Assembly (NCBI GenBank): GCA_030673645.1
Contig: DAOVIO010000028.1
Location: 1-30,900, forward strand
Length of the DNA: 30,900 nt
DNA from: JAGLSB01 sp023135955
GTDB taxonomy: Bacteria > Bacteroidota > Bacteroidia > Bacteroidales > GCA-2748055
Direction of reading: 5' to 3'
Shown here: positions 1 through 10,400 of the stretch, one piece after another
Numbering within the stretch: position 1 is the first letter of the stretch
Layout of the letters: each line of letters starts with the position of its first letter
Notes under the pieces: model-generated
Seen by the model: the letters and a program-made list of their open reading frames with translations, nothing else
Databases searched by the model: none
What the model was told of the DNA's origin: nothing
Made by a program: the position numbers and the translations under genes

Positions 1-71
1 GTCTGCGCCCCAACCTCCCAAACAAGTCCCATGAAAGTCAGAACAATTAATATGAATGTTAATCTTTTCAT
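1..71 (-). CDS. Secreted protein, N-terminal fragment (cut by left edge)
   Basis: Only the first 23 codons are visible, reading leftward from an ATG at 69-71. They encode a classical signal peptide: Met-Lys-Arg, then a hydrophobic stretch (LTFILIVLTFMGLVW), ending in Gly-Ala-Gln, a good signal peptidase I site. The product is therefore probably exported to the periplasm, outer membrane or outside. It starts 17 bp after the stop of the lipoprotein gene at 89-1285 and is very likely the next gene of the same operon. Function cannot be told from this fragment. Confidence 0.7.
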   Translation of the reverse strand, partial: MKRLTFILIVLTFMGLVWEVGAQ

Positions 72-88
72 TTTAGTAGAGCTTTTTG

Positions 89-1285
89 TTAATTCCAGAG
101 ATTACCCTGATCGTCTGTTTTTATTAAAGTGAGCATTGAATTCCCTTCAAAAGCATTAGTTCCCAGAATTACAATACTTTCATTAGAATATAAGAGTGAA
201 GCGCCTGCCTGATCACCAGATCCGCCAAATTCCTTTAATGCGTCCACCTGGTTTCCTTCATTATCGAGTTGGTATAGTAGTATTTTATCATCGGCAGAAT
301 GTTTAGTAGCAAGCATAATCATACTTCCATCATCCCTTATAGCAAGAGAATTAGCTTCCAGACTACCTGCCTCTGAAAAAATAATTGAGTTTCTTTCTTT
401 CATATAAAGAAGTTTCTCAGGATTTACATCGTCGAATTTAAAGACTAGTTTTCGAAGATCTAATTTAGTACTCACACTACCTGCTTCTTTAAGCGTAGAG
501 AGAACAAAAATTGTAGAATCATTTTGTTGAACCATAGAAGTAAACTCATTCCCATTTGCAGGATCGCCAAAATCGCCTGCCACAACATAGTTTCCTGCTT
601 CATTAATTAATAGAACACTTATCTGTGATTTATTTGCAGCGGCATCAATAATTCTTGTGCCAATAGAAAAATACTGATTTTCTCTAAACTTAAATATACT
701 TTTTAAAACAATCTGAATTCCTGATTCATTTGCAGATACTCTTTGATTCTCTAAGTTCTCATTATAAGAAACAATAAATAGCTGATTAAGATTAACAGAA
801 GAATTTGTATATCCAACAAAAAAGAAGCCTCCGTCATCTTTCTGTACAGAACAAAAAGTTTCATCATCATTAATTCCTCCGTACTCAGTTAATTCATGGA
901 TAATGTTCCCGGAAAAATCCGTTTTAATAAATGCTGCATTTAAATTACCATCAGAATTTGATACCGCACCACCAACTAATAACCCATCATTAAGAAGTAG
1001 GATACAGTTACCATTATCATCATCTTCTGTTCCATAATATTTTGTATCTCCAACTTGTCTTCCAAACTCATCAGTAAATATCATAGAAATATCTGTTCCT
1101 CTTTCTTCGGTTTCCGAGGTGCCTACAATAACGTATCCGCCACCGGGCAATTCACGGACAACACTGGCCATGTCATTAAGATATGTGCCATAGAGTTTTA
1201 GAAAATAATCAGCCTGCTTTTCAGAAATCTCTTTTTCACAGGCAAAAAGAAAGACTATCAGGAAAAAAAGTAATAATTTTTTCAT
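89..1285 (-). CDS. Lipoprotein with repeated beta-strand (propeller-like) units
   Basis: A 398-residue protein with a lipoprotein signal: MKKLLLFFLIVFLFAC puts the lipid-bearing cysteine at residue 16, followed by Glu-Lys-Glu. The mature part carries loose repeats with a core like GGYVIVGTS, then a strand with I-x-T-D-x-x-G, and phrases such as YYGTEDDDNGN, EYGGINDDE and FGGSGDQAG. In Bacteroidota this pattern (go-through-the-data repeats: DGG-hydrophobic-G-x-T plus K-T-D-x-x-G-N) is typical of surface or periplasmic beta-propeller proteins with no known catalytic role. The gene lies 12 bp after the barrel gene at 1298-2365 and 17 bp before another secreted protein, so it is probably co-transcribed with the nSTAND-WD40 gene and its neighbours. 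Role unknown; a binding or sensing partner on the outer membrane is an inference. Confidence 0.8.
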   Translation of the reverse strand: MKKLLLFFLIVFLFACEKEISEKQADYFLKLYGTYLNDMASVVRELPGGGYVIVGTSETEERGTDISMIFTDEFGRQVGDTKYYGTEDDDNGNCILLLNDGLLVGGAVSNSDGNLNAAFIKTDFSGNIIHELTEYGGINDDETFCSVQKDDGGFFFVGYTNSSVNLNQLFIVSYNENLENQRVSANESGIQIVLKSIFKFRENQYFSIGTRIIDAAANKSQISVLLINEAGNYVVAGDFGDPANGNEFTSMVQQNDSTIFVLSTLKEAGSVSTKLDLRKLVFKFDDVNPEKLLYMKERNSIIFSEAGSLEANSLAIRDDGSMIMLATKHSADDKILLYQLDNEGNQVDALKEFGGSGDQAGASLLYSNESIVILGTNAFEGNSMLTLIKTDDQGNLWN

Positions 1286-1297
1286 AATATTTAGGCA

Positions 1298-2365
1298 TTA
1301 TTTTCTTTTCGGTTTGTATAGAATTTTAGAAATACCAAAGCTTATTGAGAAATCGTCGAGATAAAAATCATCCTGTTTATAGTAATAGAGGAAGGCATAT
1401 TCATCCAGTCCATTATTCCTGCTACTTCCTTTGACTTGATTATTAAGTCCAAGGTTGTATCGAAGATCAATAAAAAAGTAAGCTTTTGAAATTTTATAGC
1501 GGATTCCGCCTCCAAATACAGTCCAGTAATTTAACATTTCCCTATAATCCTTTATCTCAAATCCAGCTCCTGTAACATCCTCAAAAGCAACAGATTCTGT
1601 ATTCTCATAAGATCTCTGCGAATCACTATTTATCGACAACGATAATGAAGTTTTTCCTCCAAGTCGAATATATGGGTTTATATTACCTGGCAATTTAAAA
1701 TTCCAGATCATACTAAGAGGGATATCCATTCTTAGTTGAGTTTCATTATATGTTACAAAAGCAAAATCAAAAGGCCGGAACTCATAAGCATATTTATTTT
1801 GAATTATCATTGGTTCAACGCCAATTTCTAAATTTGATCCAAGGTAAATGTTATATATAACTCCAGCCTGAAATCCTGAGCCAGAGCTTCGGTAATCTCC
1901 TCTTCCTGAAATGCCATCATCAATTCCCACAAGAGAATGGACTCCAAAAGGTTCTATAACCCTAAAACGAGAAAAATTCATCCCCCCTCCCACTCCAATT
2001 GAGGATCGGGGATCATTATTAAATTCATTTAGCAAATTAACGAACTCCGAGGGGTCAGTGGCTACAACTTCGTATTCAGGATATCTCTTCATAAACTCGA
2101 GGCAATATGCTTCAGCCTGAACAAAATTATCATCAAAAATAAAAGCATTGATGAGTACTTTATAGGCCTGTATCCTCTCTTCAGGTGTGAAGCCAAAGAT
2201 TAAACATTCCATCAATAAATCTGGAACAGCTTCAATCTGTCCCAAATCAAACTGACTCTGAGCTTCCTGGAGATTCACGGCACAATCATTTTCCTGAGCA
2301 ACCATAAGGGTTGGAGTAAGGATAATGAACCAAAAGCTGAACAATATTTTAAATAGTTTTCGCAT
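1298..2365 (-). CDS. Outer-membrane beta-barrel protein with N-terminal TPR-like domain
   Basis: A 355-residue protein with a signal peptide (about residues 1-24, cleavage after Val-Ala-Gln). Residues 28-100 are helical and TPR-like (ALxxFDLGQIEAVPDLLMEC, later FVQAEAYCLEFMKRYPEYE), followed by a short DPSEFVNLLNEF segment. From about residue 122 (IGVGGGMNFS) to the end the sequence alternates in amphipathic strands, with turns such as YNIYLGSNLEIGVEP and GGGIRYKISKAYFFIDLRYN, and closes with a last strand ending ISFGISKILYKPKRK, as expected of a small outer-membrane barrel (PorT/OmpW-like size). It sits 3 bp downstream of the nSTAND-WD40 gene and 12 bp upstream of a lipoprotein gene. The TPR part would face the periplasm, where it could touch the WD40 domain of the upstream gene's product (inference). 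Specific function unknown. Confidence 0.8.
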   Translation of the reverse strand: MRKLFKILFSFWFIILTPTLMVAQENDCAVNLQEAQSQFDLGQIEAVPDLLMECLIFGFTPEERIQAYKVLINAFIFDDNFVQAEAYCLEFMKRYPEYEVVATDPSEFVNLLNEFNNDPRSSIGVGGGMNFSRFRVIEPFGVHSLVGIDDGISGRGDYRSSGSGFQAGVIYNIYLGSNLEIGVEPMIIQNKYAYEFRPFDFAFVTYNETQLRMDIPLSMIWNFKLPGNINPYIRLGGKTSLSLSINSDSQRSYENTESVAFEDVTGAGFEIKDYREMLNYWTVFGGGIRYKISKAYFFIDLRYNLGLNNQVKGSSRNNGLDEYAFLYYYKQDDFYLDDFSISFGISKILYKPKRK

Positions 2366-2368
2366 AGC

Positions 2369-5300
2369 TTATAATTTTAGCTCACGTATTATATTGCATG
2401 TTTTTCTATATTCAATATCCTCGCCCACATAAATATTCCATTCATCCTGGGAAAGGTTCCTATCTACCAATGGACAGATTTCTCCAGCCATTATACTGGG
2501 TAATGTAGGTCTAACAACCAGCCTGGGATCATCAGCACTACCACTCACAAAATAATTACCATCGCCGCTAAATGAAGCAGTAAAAACAAATCCGGAATTA
2601 TCTGAATGAACTACTGGTGGAGCCGTAAAGTCGAGCAAATTCCATAACATCACAGTGTTATCATAAGAGGTAGAGACCATGAACCTGCTATCGGGTGAAA
2701 ATGACAATTCTGTAACTCTTGCAACCTGACCAGATAAAACAGCTGCGATTTCAAAACTAGCTGCATCTAAAATTCTTATTTCTCCACTGATAGTACCGCA
2801 AGCAAGGTATTTCCCATCGGGTGAGAACTTAACTGACTGAACGGGGTTAATTGAATCAAAATGAATTTCTGTACTAACTCCATCTTCTGTTTGCCATAAA
2901 ATGGTTTTACCATCCCTTAATCCTGCTACAAGTGTTGCTCCATCGGGAGATACAGAAAGTGAATTTACTCGTGAATCAGTCTGTGCAAATTCCCGGGATG
3001 TTTTTGACCTAAGATCCCACAGTTCAATAATATTTACAAGTCCGGAGGTATATACCGATGAATTATCGGGTGAAGTTGCAATAGTCTTAATATTCATATC
3101 GTTACCTGATAACCGCTCAGGTATCAGGCGACCGGAACTAAGATCAATTAAAAACATTCCGTTTCTGCTTTCTGCTGCCAAAAGATAATCCCCATTTGGA
3201 GTTAAGGCAATTTTTTCAATAATATTTCTTCCTTCCAGAATAGTATCACATTTTCCATTTTCATCATTAAGATCCCATTTCAATATAATACCATCACTAC
3301 CTGCAGAGAAAAATGAAGAACTCGCATTCAGGAAAGCAATTGAACGAACAGCATTATTATGCCCGGCTAAAATGTTATAATTATTTCCTTTTAACATTTT
3401 CAATGAGGAATATAAGCCATTATAAATATCCACATCATAACTATCACCGCCATAATCAGAATTAAAATTAAATGATTGCAAAGAAAGTAATGCTTTCAGA
3501 TATCTATCAGTACTCATTTGTTGTGATTTTACCGACATAGAATTGGAAACAGAAAGCATACGCTGTGTTAAAGCTTCTTCCGTAGCTGCTTCTGCAACTG
3601 TTTGCTGTTTAATAGCTTCCTCTGCATTTTTAGATGCGAGCTCAGTTTGCTCATTTGCTATAATAAGATTACCCTCTGCCTGTTTTGTTTGATAAGCGGC
3701 TTCATCAGCGCTTTCTTCAGCCTCAATTCTTCTATCCTCTGCCACCATTGCAGCTGTATCAGCTCTTAATCTTTCTACTTCTGCTATCTCCAGATTTTTC
3801 TGAGCTATTTCACTTTGTTCAGTTGCCTCATCAGTTTTTTGGTCTGCAGTCTCTACTGCTTCCTCAGCAATTACTATCTGCTGCTCCAAATTAACAGATA
3901 ACTGACGGGTCCAGAGAAACATTACTAAAGAAATTATCGCAACGGATCCAAGTACCAGAGCAAAAACCCTGGTTCTTCTAAGGCGTATCTTTTGAAGTCT
4001 GATTTTATTATTTTCCTCTCTCTCGTACTCCTCTTCACTTGTACTTAAGAATACTATGGTCCTCTCGAAAGCCGGACCATGTCGTTCTGCCCAGGCCAGA
4101 TTTGGACTGTTTTTATTTCTCCAATTAGTTGCAAGCTGCAAATCCGGGGGTCTCCATAAACCAGTTTTTCCAACCTGGTAATTAGCGGCTGAATCAGAAA
4201 GTCTCTTATACATCCCCACAGCAGTAGCTTCCTCATCAACCCATATGTTAAGCCTATCCCATACTCTCATAAGAGCTTCATGGGATAAATCGATTACAAT
4301 ATTCTCATCAATCTCAATATTGAAAGATGGTGTTAGAAAAGACCGTCCTTCACCGCGAAAAATATTTACAATTTTAATTACTTGTTCAACAGAGCTTTCG
4401 GATATCTTAGCAAGACCAGAGACTCTGCTTGGCCTTCTTACTCCTTTATTATCAACCCCTTGCTCGGTAAGGGACCTGTAAATTTTCTCACACGCAACCT
4501 TTTCAACCGAATCTAACTCGTCAAAAGCTTCATTAGCATGATCACTTAGTGCGCGGTCAATTCCGCCAATATTTTCATAATCGGAAACAGTTATAGCTCT
4601 TTTACCTGAGGAATTTTCCACCCAATAATTCCATGTTCTCATCAGGGCATGCTGCAGCACTGGTAGTTGATCCTGATTATCTCCTACTTCCTCAAGAATT
4701 TTCTGAACGAGTTTGTCATCAATTGATGACCCAAATAATTTTATCGGCTCTACAATTACACTCTTAAAATTTTCACGGGACATCCTTGGAATTAGATAAT
4801 TGGATTTATTTATTAAAGCCGTGAAATTCTGAAACCGCGAACATTCACCTATAAAATCGGAACGCATTGTTATAATGATGTAAACGGGTACGTCACTCTG
4901 ATTTACTAAGTCTACAAGAAAATCAGCATATTCTTTCCTCGATAGAACAGAGTCCTTTTCCTCACCTAAGGAAGAATAGCGAAACAATTCTTCAAACTGG
5001 TCAATTACAAAAACATTTGATTTTTTTGTTTCTTCATGGTTTTTCTTCAATAATAGAGAGACAGATTTTTTTATAGATGAGATGTCTTTTTTTGTATCTG
5101 GCGAATTAGTTAAAGTTGAATTAACAGACTGAAATAAATTCTCAAAGGGCATACTACCTGGCCTTGTTTTTATAACATTCCAATTCCCTTTTTCAATTAC
5201 TTTACTTAAAACTCCACAATAAATAAGGGATGATTTTCCACTTCCTGATGAACCTATTACTGCAATAAATTTATTTTTCAATAAACTATTTACAACATTA

Positions 5301-5416
5301 TCGACCTGACCTTCCCTTCCAAAAAACAAATGTGATTCCTCCTGAGTAAAAGCCCTTAAACCCGGAAATGGGTTTAATTTATTATCCGATTTTTTTACCG
5401 ATGATGGAACAGCCAT
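2369..5416 (-). CDS. Membrane-anchored nSTAND1 ATPase with C-terminal WD40 propeller
   Basis: A 1015-residue STAND-class NTPase. It opens with NPFPGLRAFTQEESHLFFGR (residues 15-34), the hallmark of the nSTAND1 family, then Walker A GSSGSGKSS (55-63) and Walker B VFVIDQFEELF (135-145). Helical STAND regions follow, with MRSDFIGEC at 184-192 and DLSHEALMRVWDRL near 376-389. A strongly basic run (KIRLRRTR) precedes one transmembrane helix at about 484-502. Then come a long Glu/Ala-rich coiled coil (about 508-620) and WD40 repeats from about 684 to 990 (e.g. LAGHNNAVRSIAFL, SAGSDGIILKWDL, FSPDGKYLACG, SPDSRFMVSTSYDNTVMLWNL). By the positive-inside rule the ATPase is cytoplasmic and the propeller periplasmic. 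STAND proteins usually oligomerise on sensing a ligand. The gene follows a PP2C phosphatase by 15 bp and precedes a barrel protein by 3 bp. The signal it senses is unknown. Confidence 0.88.
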   Translation of the reverse strand: MAVPSSVKKSDNKLNPFPGLRAFTQEESHLFFGREGQVDNVVNSLLKNKFIAVIGSSGSGKSSLIYCGVLSKVIEKGNWNVIKTRPGSMPFENLFQSVNSTLTNSPDTKKDISSIKKSVSLLLKKNHEETKKSNVFVIDQFEELFRYSSLGEEKDSVLSRKEYADFLVDLVNQSDVPVYIIITMRSDFIGECSRFQNFTALINKSNYLIPRMSRENFKSVIVEPIKLFGSSIDDKLVQKILEEVGDNQDQLPVLQHALMRTWNYWVENSSGKRAITVSDYENIGGIDRALSDHANEAFDELDSVEKVACEKIYRSLTEQGVDNKGVRRPSRVSGLAKISESSVEQVIKIVNIFRGEGRSFLTPSFNIEIDENIVIDLSHEALMRVWDRLNIWVDEEATAVGMYKRLSDSAANYQVGKTGLWRPPDLQLATNWRNKNSPNLAWAERHGPAFERTIVFLSTSEEEYEREENNKIRLQKIRLRRTRVFALVLGSVAIISLVMFLWTRQLSVNLEQQIVIAEEAVETADQKTDEATEQSEIAQKNLEIAEVERLRADTAAMVAEDRRIEAEESADEAAYQTKQAEGNLIIANEQTELASKNAEEAIKQQTVAEAATEEALTQRMLSVSNSMSVKSQQMSTDRYLKALLSLQSFNFNSDYGGDSYDVDIYNGLYSSLKMLKGNNYNILAGHNNAVRSIAFLNASSSFFSAGSDGIILKWDLNDENGKCDTILEGRNIIEKIALTPNGDYLLAAESRNGMFLIDLSSGRLIPERLSGNDMNIKTIATSPDNSSVYTSGLVNIIELWDLRSKTSREFAQTDSRVNSLSVSPDGATLVAGLRDGKTILWQTEDGVSTEIHFDSINPVQSVKFSPDGKYLACGTISGEIRILDAASFEIAAVLSGQVARVTELSFSPDSRFMVSTSYDNTVMLWNLLDFTAPPVVHSDNSGFVFTASFSGDGNYFVSGSADDPRLVVRPTLPSIMAGEICPLVDRNLSQDEWNIYVGEDIEYRKTCNIIRELKL

Positions 5417-5431
5417 ATTAATATTGTTAGA

Positions 5432-7477
5432 TTAAATTCTTATACCAATTACAAGAATATCGTCAATTTGAGGATAATCACCTCTCCAATCCTCTAATAC
5501 TTGATTTAAAATATCTTTTTGTTCGTGTATAGGTTCTTGATGAATTTTCAGCAACAATTCTCTAAACTTCTTGATCATAAATTTTCTTTCCTTTGGTCCT
5601 CCAAACTGATCGGGATAACCATCGGAGAATATATATAAAACATCGTCCTTTTGAACGTCTAAATCAGTCTTGGTAAAATTCTTAAGTTTTTCATCCAGGA
5701 ATCCTCCTACAGGAAATTTATCAGATCTTACCTGTAGAAGTTCTCCATCTCTAATAAGGTAAAGGGGATTATATGCACCAGAGAAACTCAATTTCTTCAT
5801 CTCGTCATCGAGGCTTATAAGCGCTATATCCATCCCGTCTTTAACAGAAGAAGAATCACGACTCTGACGAAGAGTTTCTGTAACACCTTGATTTAATGAA
5901 TTCAGGATTTCATCAGTTTCATAAACCCCTTTTACATTGACTGTATAATTCAACTGATTATTTCCTACAATAGACATAAAAGCACCCGGGACACCATGTC
6001 CTGTACAATCGACTGCTGCAATAAATGTTTTGTTATCTTCATGTGACATCCAGTAGAAATCACCACTAACAATATCTTTCGGCCTGTATAGTATGAAAGA
6101 ATTCTTTAAATATCTTTTCACAAAATCATCAGGAGGAAGAATAGCATTTTGAATACGTTTAGCATAATGTATACTGTCTTCTATATGCTTATTTTGTTCT
6201 TCAATTTCCAGATAAGCCTTTTGTAGTGATTTATTAATATCTGAAAGAATATTTCTTTGCTCTTGAATAGAATCTCTCTGGGCTTCAATTTCTTCCTTTT
6301 GGGACTGAATTTCAGCAGTTCTTACTTTAACTTTTTCCTCAAGTTCATAATAATAGCTTTCCAACTGCTCAATCATACCATTAAATTGTTCTGATAGGGA
6401 AGCAATTTCATTATTACCAACTATATCGGCCCGTTCATTCATATGACCGTTTGAAATTCTATTTACTTTTTCAACGAGAAGTTTTATTGGATCTGTTATT
6501 ACTCGCGTCTTTCGGTACAACATTATTACCACAATTAGGATAGTAATCCCGAATATGATAAAGAATTTGAATAACTCTGACCTCAATGATTTGGCTTCAG
6601 GTCCTTTATCTGATACAATCCTAATAACTGATTCCTTATACAAATCAGTATTTTTCCGAACCATATAAATGTAATCGTATTGCAATCTTTTTTTATCTGC
6701 TTTTTCATTAATTATAAATCTCTGTTGTGTTTCGAGGACAGATTTGTATATGGCAAGATGTTTGGGTTCCAGTGTAGCATTTTTATTCAACGAAAAGGGA
6801 TTATCGGAGCCTATGAATAGATCAACAGATTCTATACTTTCTTTTTTCAATGAAATATTATTCAGCCTATCCTTAACAGATTGTATCAAGGTATCCGCTT
6901 TGGGAGAGTAAATCCCTAATTCTATGATATATTTCCCGTCAAGAGTAGGTTGATAAGTAAATTTCTTAAGTCTTTTTGTTTTGTCTTCAATAGCAAACCG
7001 CTCACTTACGAAACCCTCTGATTCAAATACATTCTCAATTAGTTCCTGGTGTTCGATTCCAAAACTGAATAAATTTAAATTTCTATCATTTTCGAAAGTT
7101 GTATTTACGATAGTACCCATTTTATTGATAACATAAAGATCTTCAGAAACAGGATTCATCCCTAATTCTATTCTTAATTTATTTAAATCAATGGTTTCTA
7201 TACTGGTAGTATTTTTAAAATAGTCATTTACAAGATTCTCACTGTACTCACGCATTTTTTTATCTAGCTGCTCTTCCAAAATATCCAAAGCCATATCTTG
7301 CATTTCATGAATATGCTTGATCTCGTCGGTTATTATAAGGTTCTCATTTTCCGAAGCATTTACCAAAATACTTTTTGTTTGTTGATAATTCAGAACCCCT
7401 AATAATAAAAGAGCAAGTATTGCTGGTAAAACAATATTAAAAATCAACTGTCGGAAAATTGTGGTTCTTTTTTCCAT
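5432..7477 (-). CDS. Membrane SpoIIE-type PP2C phosphatase with periplasmic sensor and HAMP
   Basis: A 681-residue protein: transmembrane helix 1 at about 11-29, an extracytoplasmic sensor of about 270 residues (30-302), helix 2 at 303-321, HAMP linker about 322-374 (ends NNEIASLSEQFNGMIEQL), a coiled coil to about 430, and a SpoIIE/PP2C phosphatase domain to the end. The metal-binding aspartates are present in SGDFYW (471-476), VDCTGHGVPGAFMS (489-502), KDGMD (546-550), FSDGYPDQFGG (617-627) and DDILV (672-676), so the enzyme should be active as a Ser/Thr phosphatase. HYAKRIQNAILPP near 437 is the usual lead-in of Bacteroidota members. The sensor domain is not one I can name. Usual substrates are anti-anti-sigma (STAS) proteins; none is encoded in the window. 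It lies 7 bp after the transporter gene and 15 bp before the nSTAND gene, so it is probably part of the same pathway. Confidence 0.9.
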   Translation of the reverse strand: MEKRTTIFRQLIFNIVLPAILALLLLGVLNYQQTKSILVNASENENLIITDEIKHIHEMQDMALDILEEQLDKKMREYSENLVNDYFKNTTSIETIDLNKLRIELGMNPVSEDLYVINKMGTIVNTTFENDRNLNLFSFGIEHQELIENVFESEGFVSERFAIEDKTKRLKKFTYQPTLDGKYIIELGIYSPKADTLIQSVKDRLNNISLKKESIESVDLFIGSDNPFSLNKNATLEPKHLAIYKSVLETQQRFIINEKADKKRLQYDYIYMVRKNTDLYKESVIRIVSDKGPEAKSLRSELFKFFIIFGITILIVVIMLYRKTRVITDPIKLLVEKVNRISNGHMNERADIVGNNEIASLSEQFNGMIEQLESYYYELEEKVKVRTAEIQSQKEEIEAQRDSIQEQRNILSDINKSLQKAYLEIEEQNKHIEDSIHYAKRIQNAILPPDDFVKRYLKNSFILYRPKDIVSGDFYWMSHEDNKTFIAAVDCTGHGVPGAFMSIVGNNQLNYTVNVKGVYETDEILNSLNQGVTETLRQSRDSSSVKDGMDIALISLDDEMKKLSFSGAYNPLYLIRDGELLQVRSDKFPVGGFLDEKLKNFTKTDLDVQKDDVLYIFSDGYPDQFGGPKERKFMIKKFRELLLKIHQEPIHEQKDILNQVLEDWRGDYPQIDDILVIGIRI

Positions 7478-7484
7478 TACTAAA

Positions 7485-10400
7485 TTATTGTTTAATTAAA
7501 GAGTTGCTACTACGGTCTTTAAGGAACAAGCCCAACACCGATAGAAAAATTTCTTCATGGTCGAAAATTAATTCTTTCAAATCTTCTCCCTTTAGAATTA
7601 AAAGTGATGTATCCTTCTCAGGAATAATCCTCAAATTCTTCAGATTCCCAAAATCTGATTCTTTTATCCTATAAAAATCACCAGTATCAGCAACAGGAAT
7701 TTGATTTCCCTCACCCAGTATTTGAATACTTCCTTCTGAAGTATACAAGAAGTAATCCTTGACTCCTGAAAGAGGCAGCTTAAATTCGATTCCCTTCTCA
7801 AGTACCGTTCGTGAGAATAGTCGTGAAATCTGAAATAATTCGGATATAGAAATTATTTTTGATAATGGAGAAGATTTCAGGATTTCAAAATTATCCTTAG
7901 AATACTGATTATCCTTTTCTTCCAGATTTGAAATAATTGTCGCAAGTTCTAATCTTCTTTGCAACTCTATTCTTGATAAAACAGAATAGAGAACTTCTTT
8001 ATTCAGTAAGAACATTTGATGTGTTGCAATTTCAGCAACTTTTAAATTCGGATTAAAGAGATGTGCAATTAGATTATTATCAGCCTGATAATTCTTTATT
8101 TTTGATGTTTCTTTGATGGCAAGAATGAGAGTATATGTATCAAGGTAATTATAATCGCGGTTAAAAATGGCATGTATAATTTTCTCATTGTGAAGAATTT
8201 CAATAGGATATTCTGATTGCAGGTTCTGAATTTTACTTGTTTCATTACTAAACTCGAGTATTGCAAAAAGATTCGCTTTTATACTTTCGTCCACAAAAAG
8301 GTCAAGCAATTCTAATGAAAAGCCAATACTTTCACCAGATCCGGTCTCAATATTTGACTTTATCTGGGCAATTGTCTTTGTATCATACAAAAGAGATAAA
8401 GTAATGAAAACATGGTTGTAACTGCTTCCTATTTCCGCTTCCAATGCATCTATAAGTTCATCTGAAAAGGAACCCTCCCTGAGACTTTGCTTTATAGAAA
8501 TATTCCATGCTGTTACTCCAATCAGCTTATATAAATGTTCAATTAGTCTTTGACGGAATTGCAAATCAGGAATATAGTCCAATTTCACCAGAGCTTTAAA
8601 ACTTTCAATATGTATTCTTGAAAGTGGCTGATCTAACTTTGTCAAAAGATAAGGTATGGCTTTATCTGTTTCAGACTTACTCATTAATCTGATGATCCTA
8701 ATCATTAACTTTTCTGAAGAGGTGCTTTTGTAAAATGCCTGATCAAGCTTATCCAGAAAATCATCTACAATTGGAGCAAGAGAATTAAAAGCAAAGGGAT
8801 AATATACTTTATGATCAAGCATATCTATCAAAGTAGATCCATAATCCAGCATCTTCATCTGCCCCACAAGCCTGATAGCAGAAATTCTTACATCAGTAAC
8901 ATTATCTTTTAGAAGTAAAGGCAAAAATGATCCGGCTTGTTCTTCGCTTGATTTTCCGATGGCAACAAGTGCTTTTAAGCGATCGTCCGGTAATTGAGAA
9001 TGAGCAAGTTTATTGATTGTTTCAATGTTGAGTTCAGATGTTTTCAGTTTAAACCTTTCAATCAGGCTTCTAAAAATACCCTTTGATTTTTTATCAGAAG
9101 ACTTTTCAATATCTATTAATAGATTCTGAGATTCGAAGATATTTAATCTGGATATCCATCCAAGAGTCAGAGTCCGTAATGAATCTGTTCCAGATAGCAA
9201 TGGCTTCATATTTCTTGAAATAAATCCATTCCATGTTTGGGGAGCAAACTCAAGAATATTCTCAATATTTCCAGAATTATCAGATTTTGTAATCGTTCTC
9301 TCATTCAAATTATTATCCTCAGAATCCGATGTAACAGTTTGTTTAAATTTGACCAGAGCACCCGTTAATGAATCTTTATAGGCTCGATGAAGTAAAAATG
9401 CAGCCACTATCCATAAAACCAGAATTATTGTAAGAACAAATGAGAAATGAAGCAAATTTATTGAGCTTATCATAGCCAAACCAACCAAAAGAAGTCCACC
9501 TGCAAGAGCAGCCAGCTCATTAATAGTGCCATCAATTCTAGCCTGAACATCATACCTAACATCGGAATCAAGCGATTGGTAAAGAATTTTTGATGAGGGA
9601 ACCTCGACCGAATCCTTCAAAGATTTAGAGAATAGTTTTCCTGATACAGTCAATAAGAAGAAAAAGGTAAATCCTGCAGATGTTGCAGTAAAACCATAAA
9701 ATTTGCCGACAAAAAGGGCACCTATGACAAATATTCCTAAAATAATGGGAGCTATTGCTAATGCTACTTTTAAGCCATAGGTTTTCATTAAACGTGTATA
9801 AACAAAGGTTTTAAAAACTAGAGAAAAAACCATTACGGTACCCATAAATACCCCAAGAAAAGAAGCAAGCGCATTTGAATCTGGAAAATTCGTTTCTGTT
9901 ACCACAAGAAATGAATAATGAATAAAGAAGGCTGCCAAAACAGATAAAACCACAAAACTAACCATTAAAACAGTGTACTTCTCCCTGAAAAGATCCAGGA
10001 AATTACTTCTTTTTTTGTCTGACTTTTCAATATTTTCTGTTTGACCCTTAAGTGAATATCTTGAAGATATATAAATTTGAACTAACAAGGCTACAATCAT
10101 ACTCCCTGAGCAGATGTACAGGCTATTAAGGATATGAAACTTAAAGCTAAGTAAGACAGGAATAGCATATGAAACAACGATTATCCCTACAATCATACCA
10201 GTATCGATTATACCAAATAAACGCTTTCCTTGCCTCAGGCTAAACATTCTTCCAACTGTACCCCAGAAACCAAGAAAGCTAATAATGATAAGAGGTCCCA
10301 TGAGTACCAACATCACAAATGTCAGATCCTCGTTGCTGAAAAACGTGAAACCAACTCTCAGACCAGTCGTTACTATAGCCACAAAAAGTAAGTTTATTAC

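Noticed and set aside
3685..3894. Plus-strand ORF rich in Leu, Gln and Phe
   Set aside because: It is the antisense shadow of the Glu/Ala coiled coil of the STAND gene and has no start context of its own.
2369..5416. Anti-phage STAND (Avs-type) defence gene
   Set aside because: The family here is nSTAND1 with a membrane helix and WD40 domain, no effector nuclease or TIR domain is fused or adjacent, and the neighbours are envelope genes; defence cannot be excluded but is not supported.
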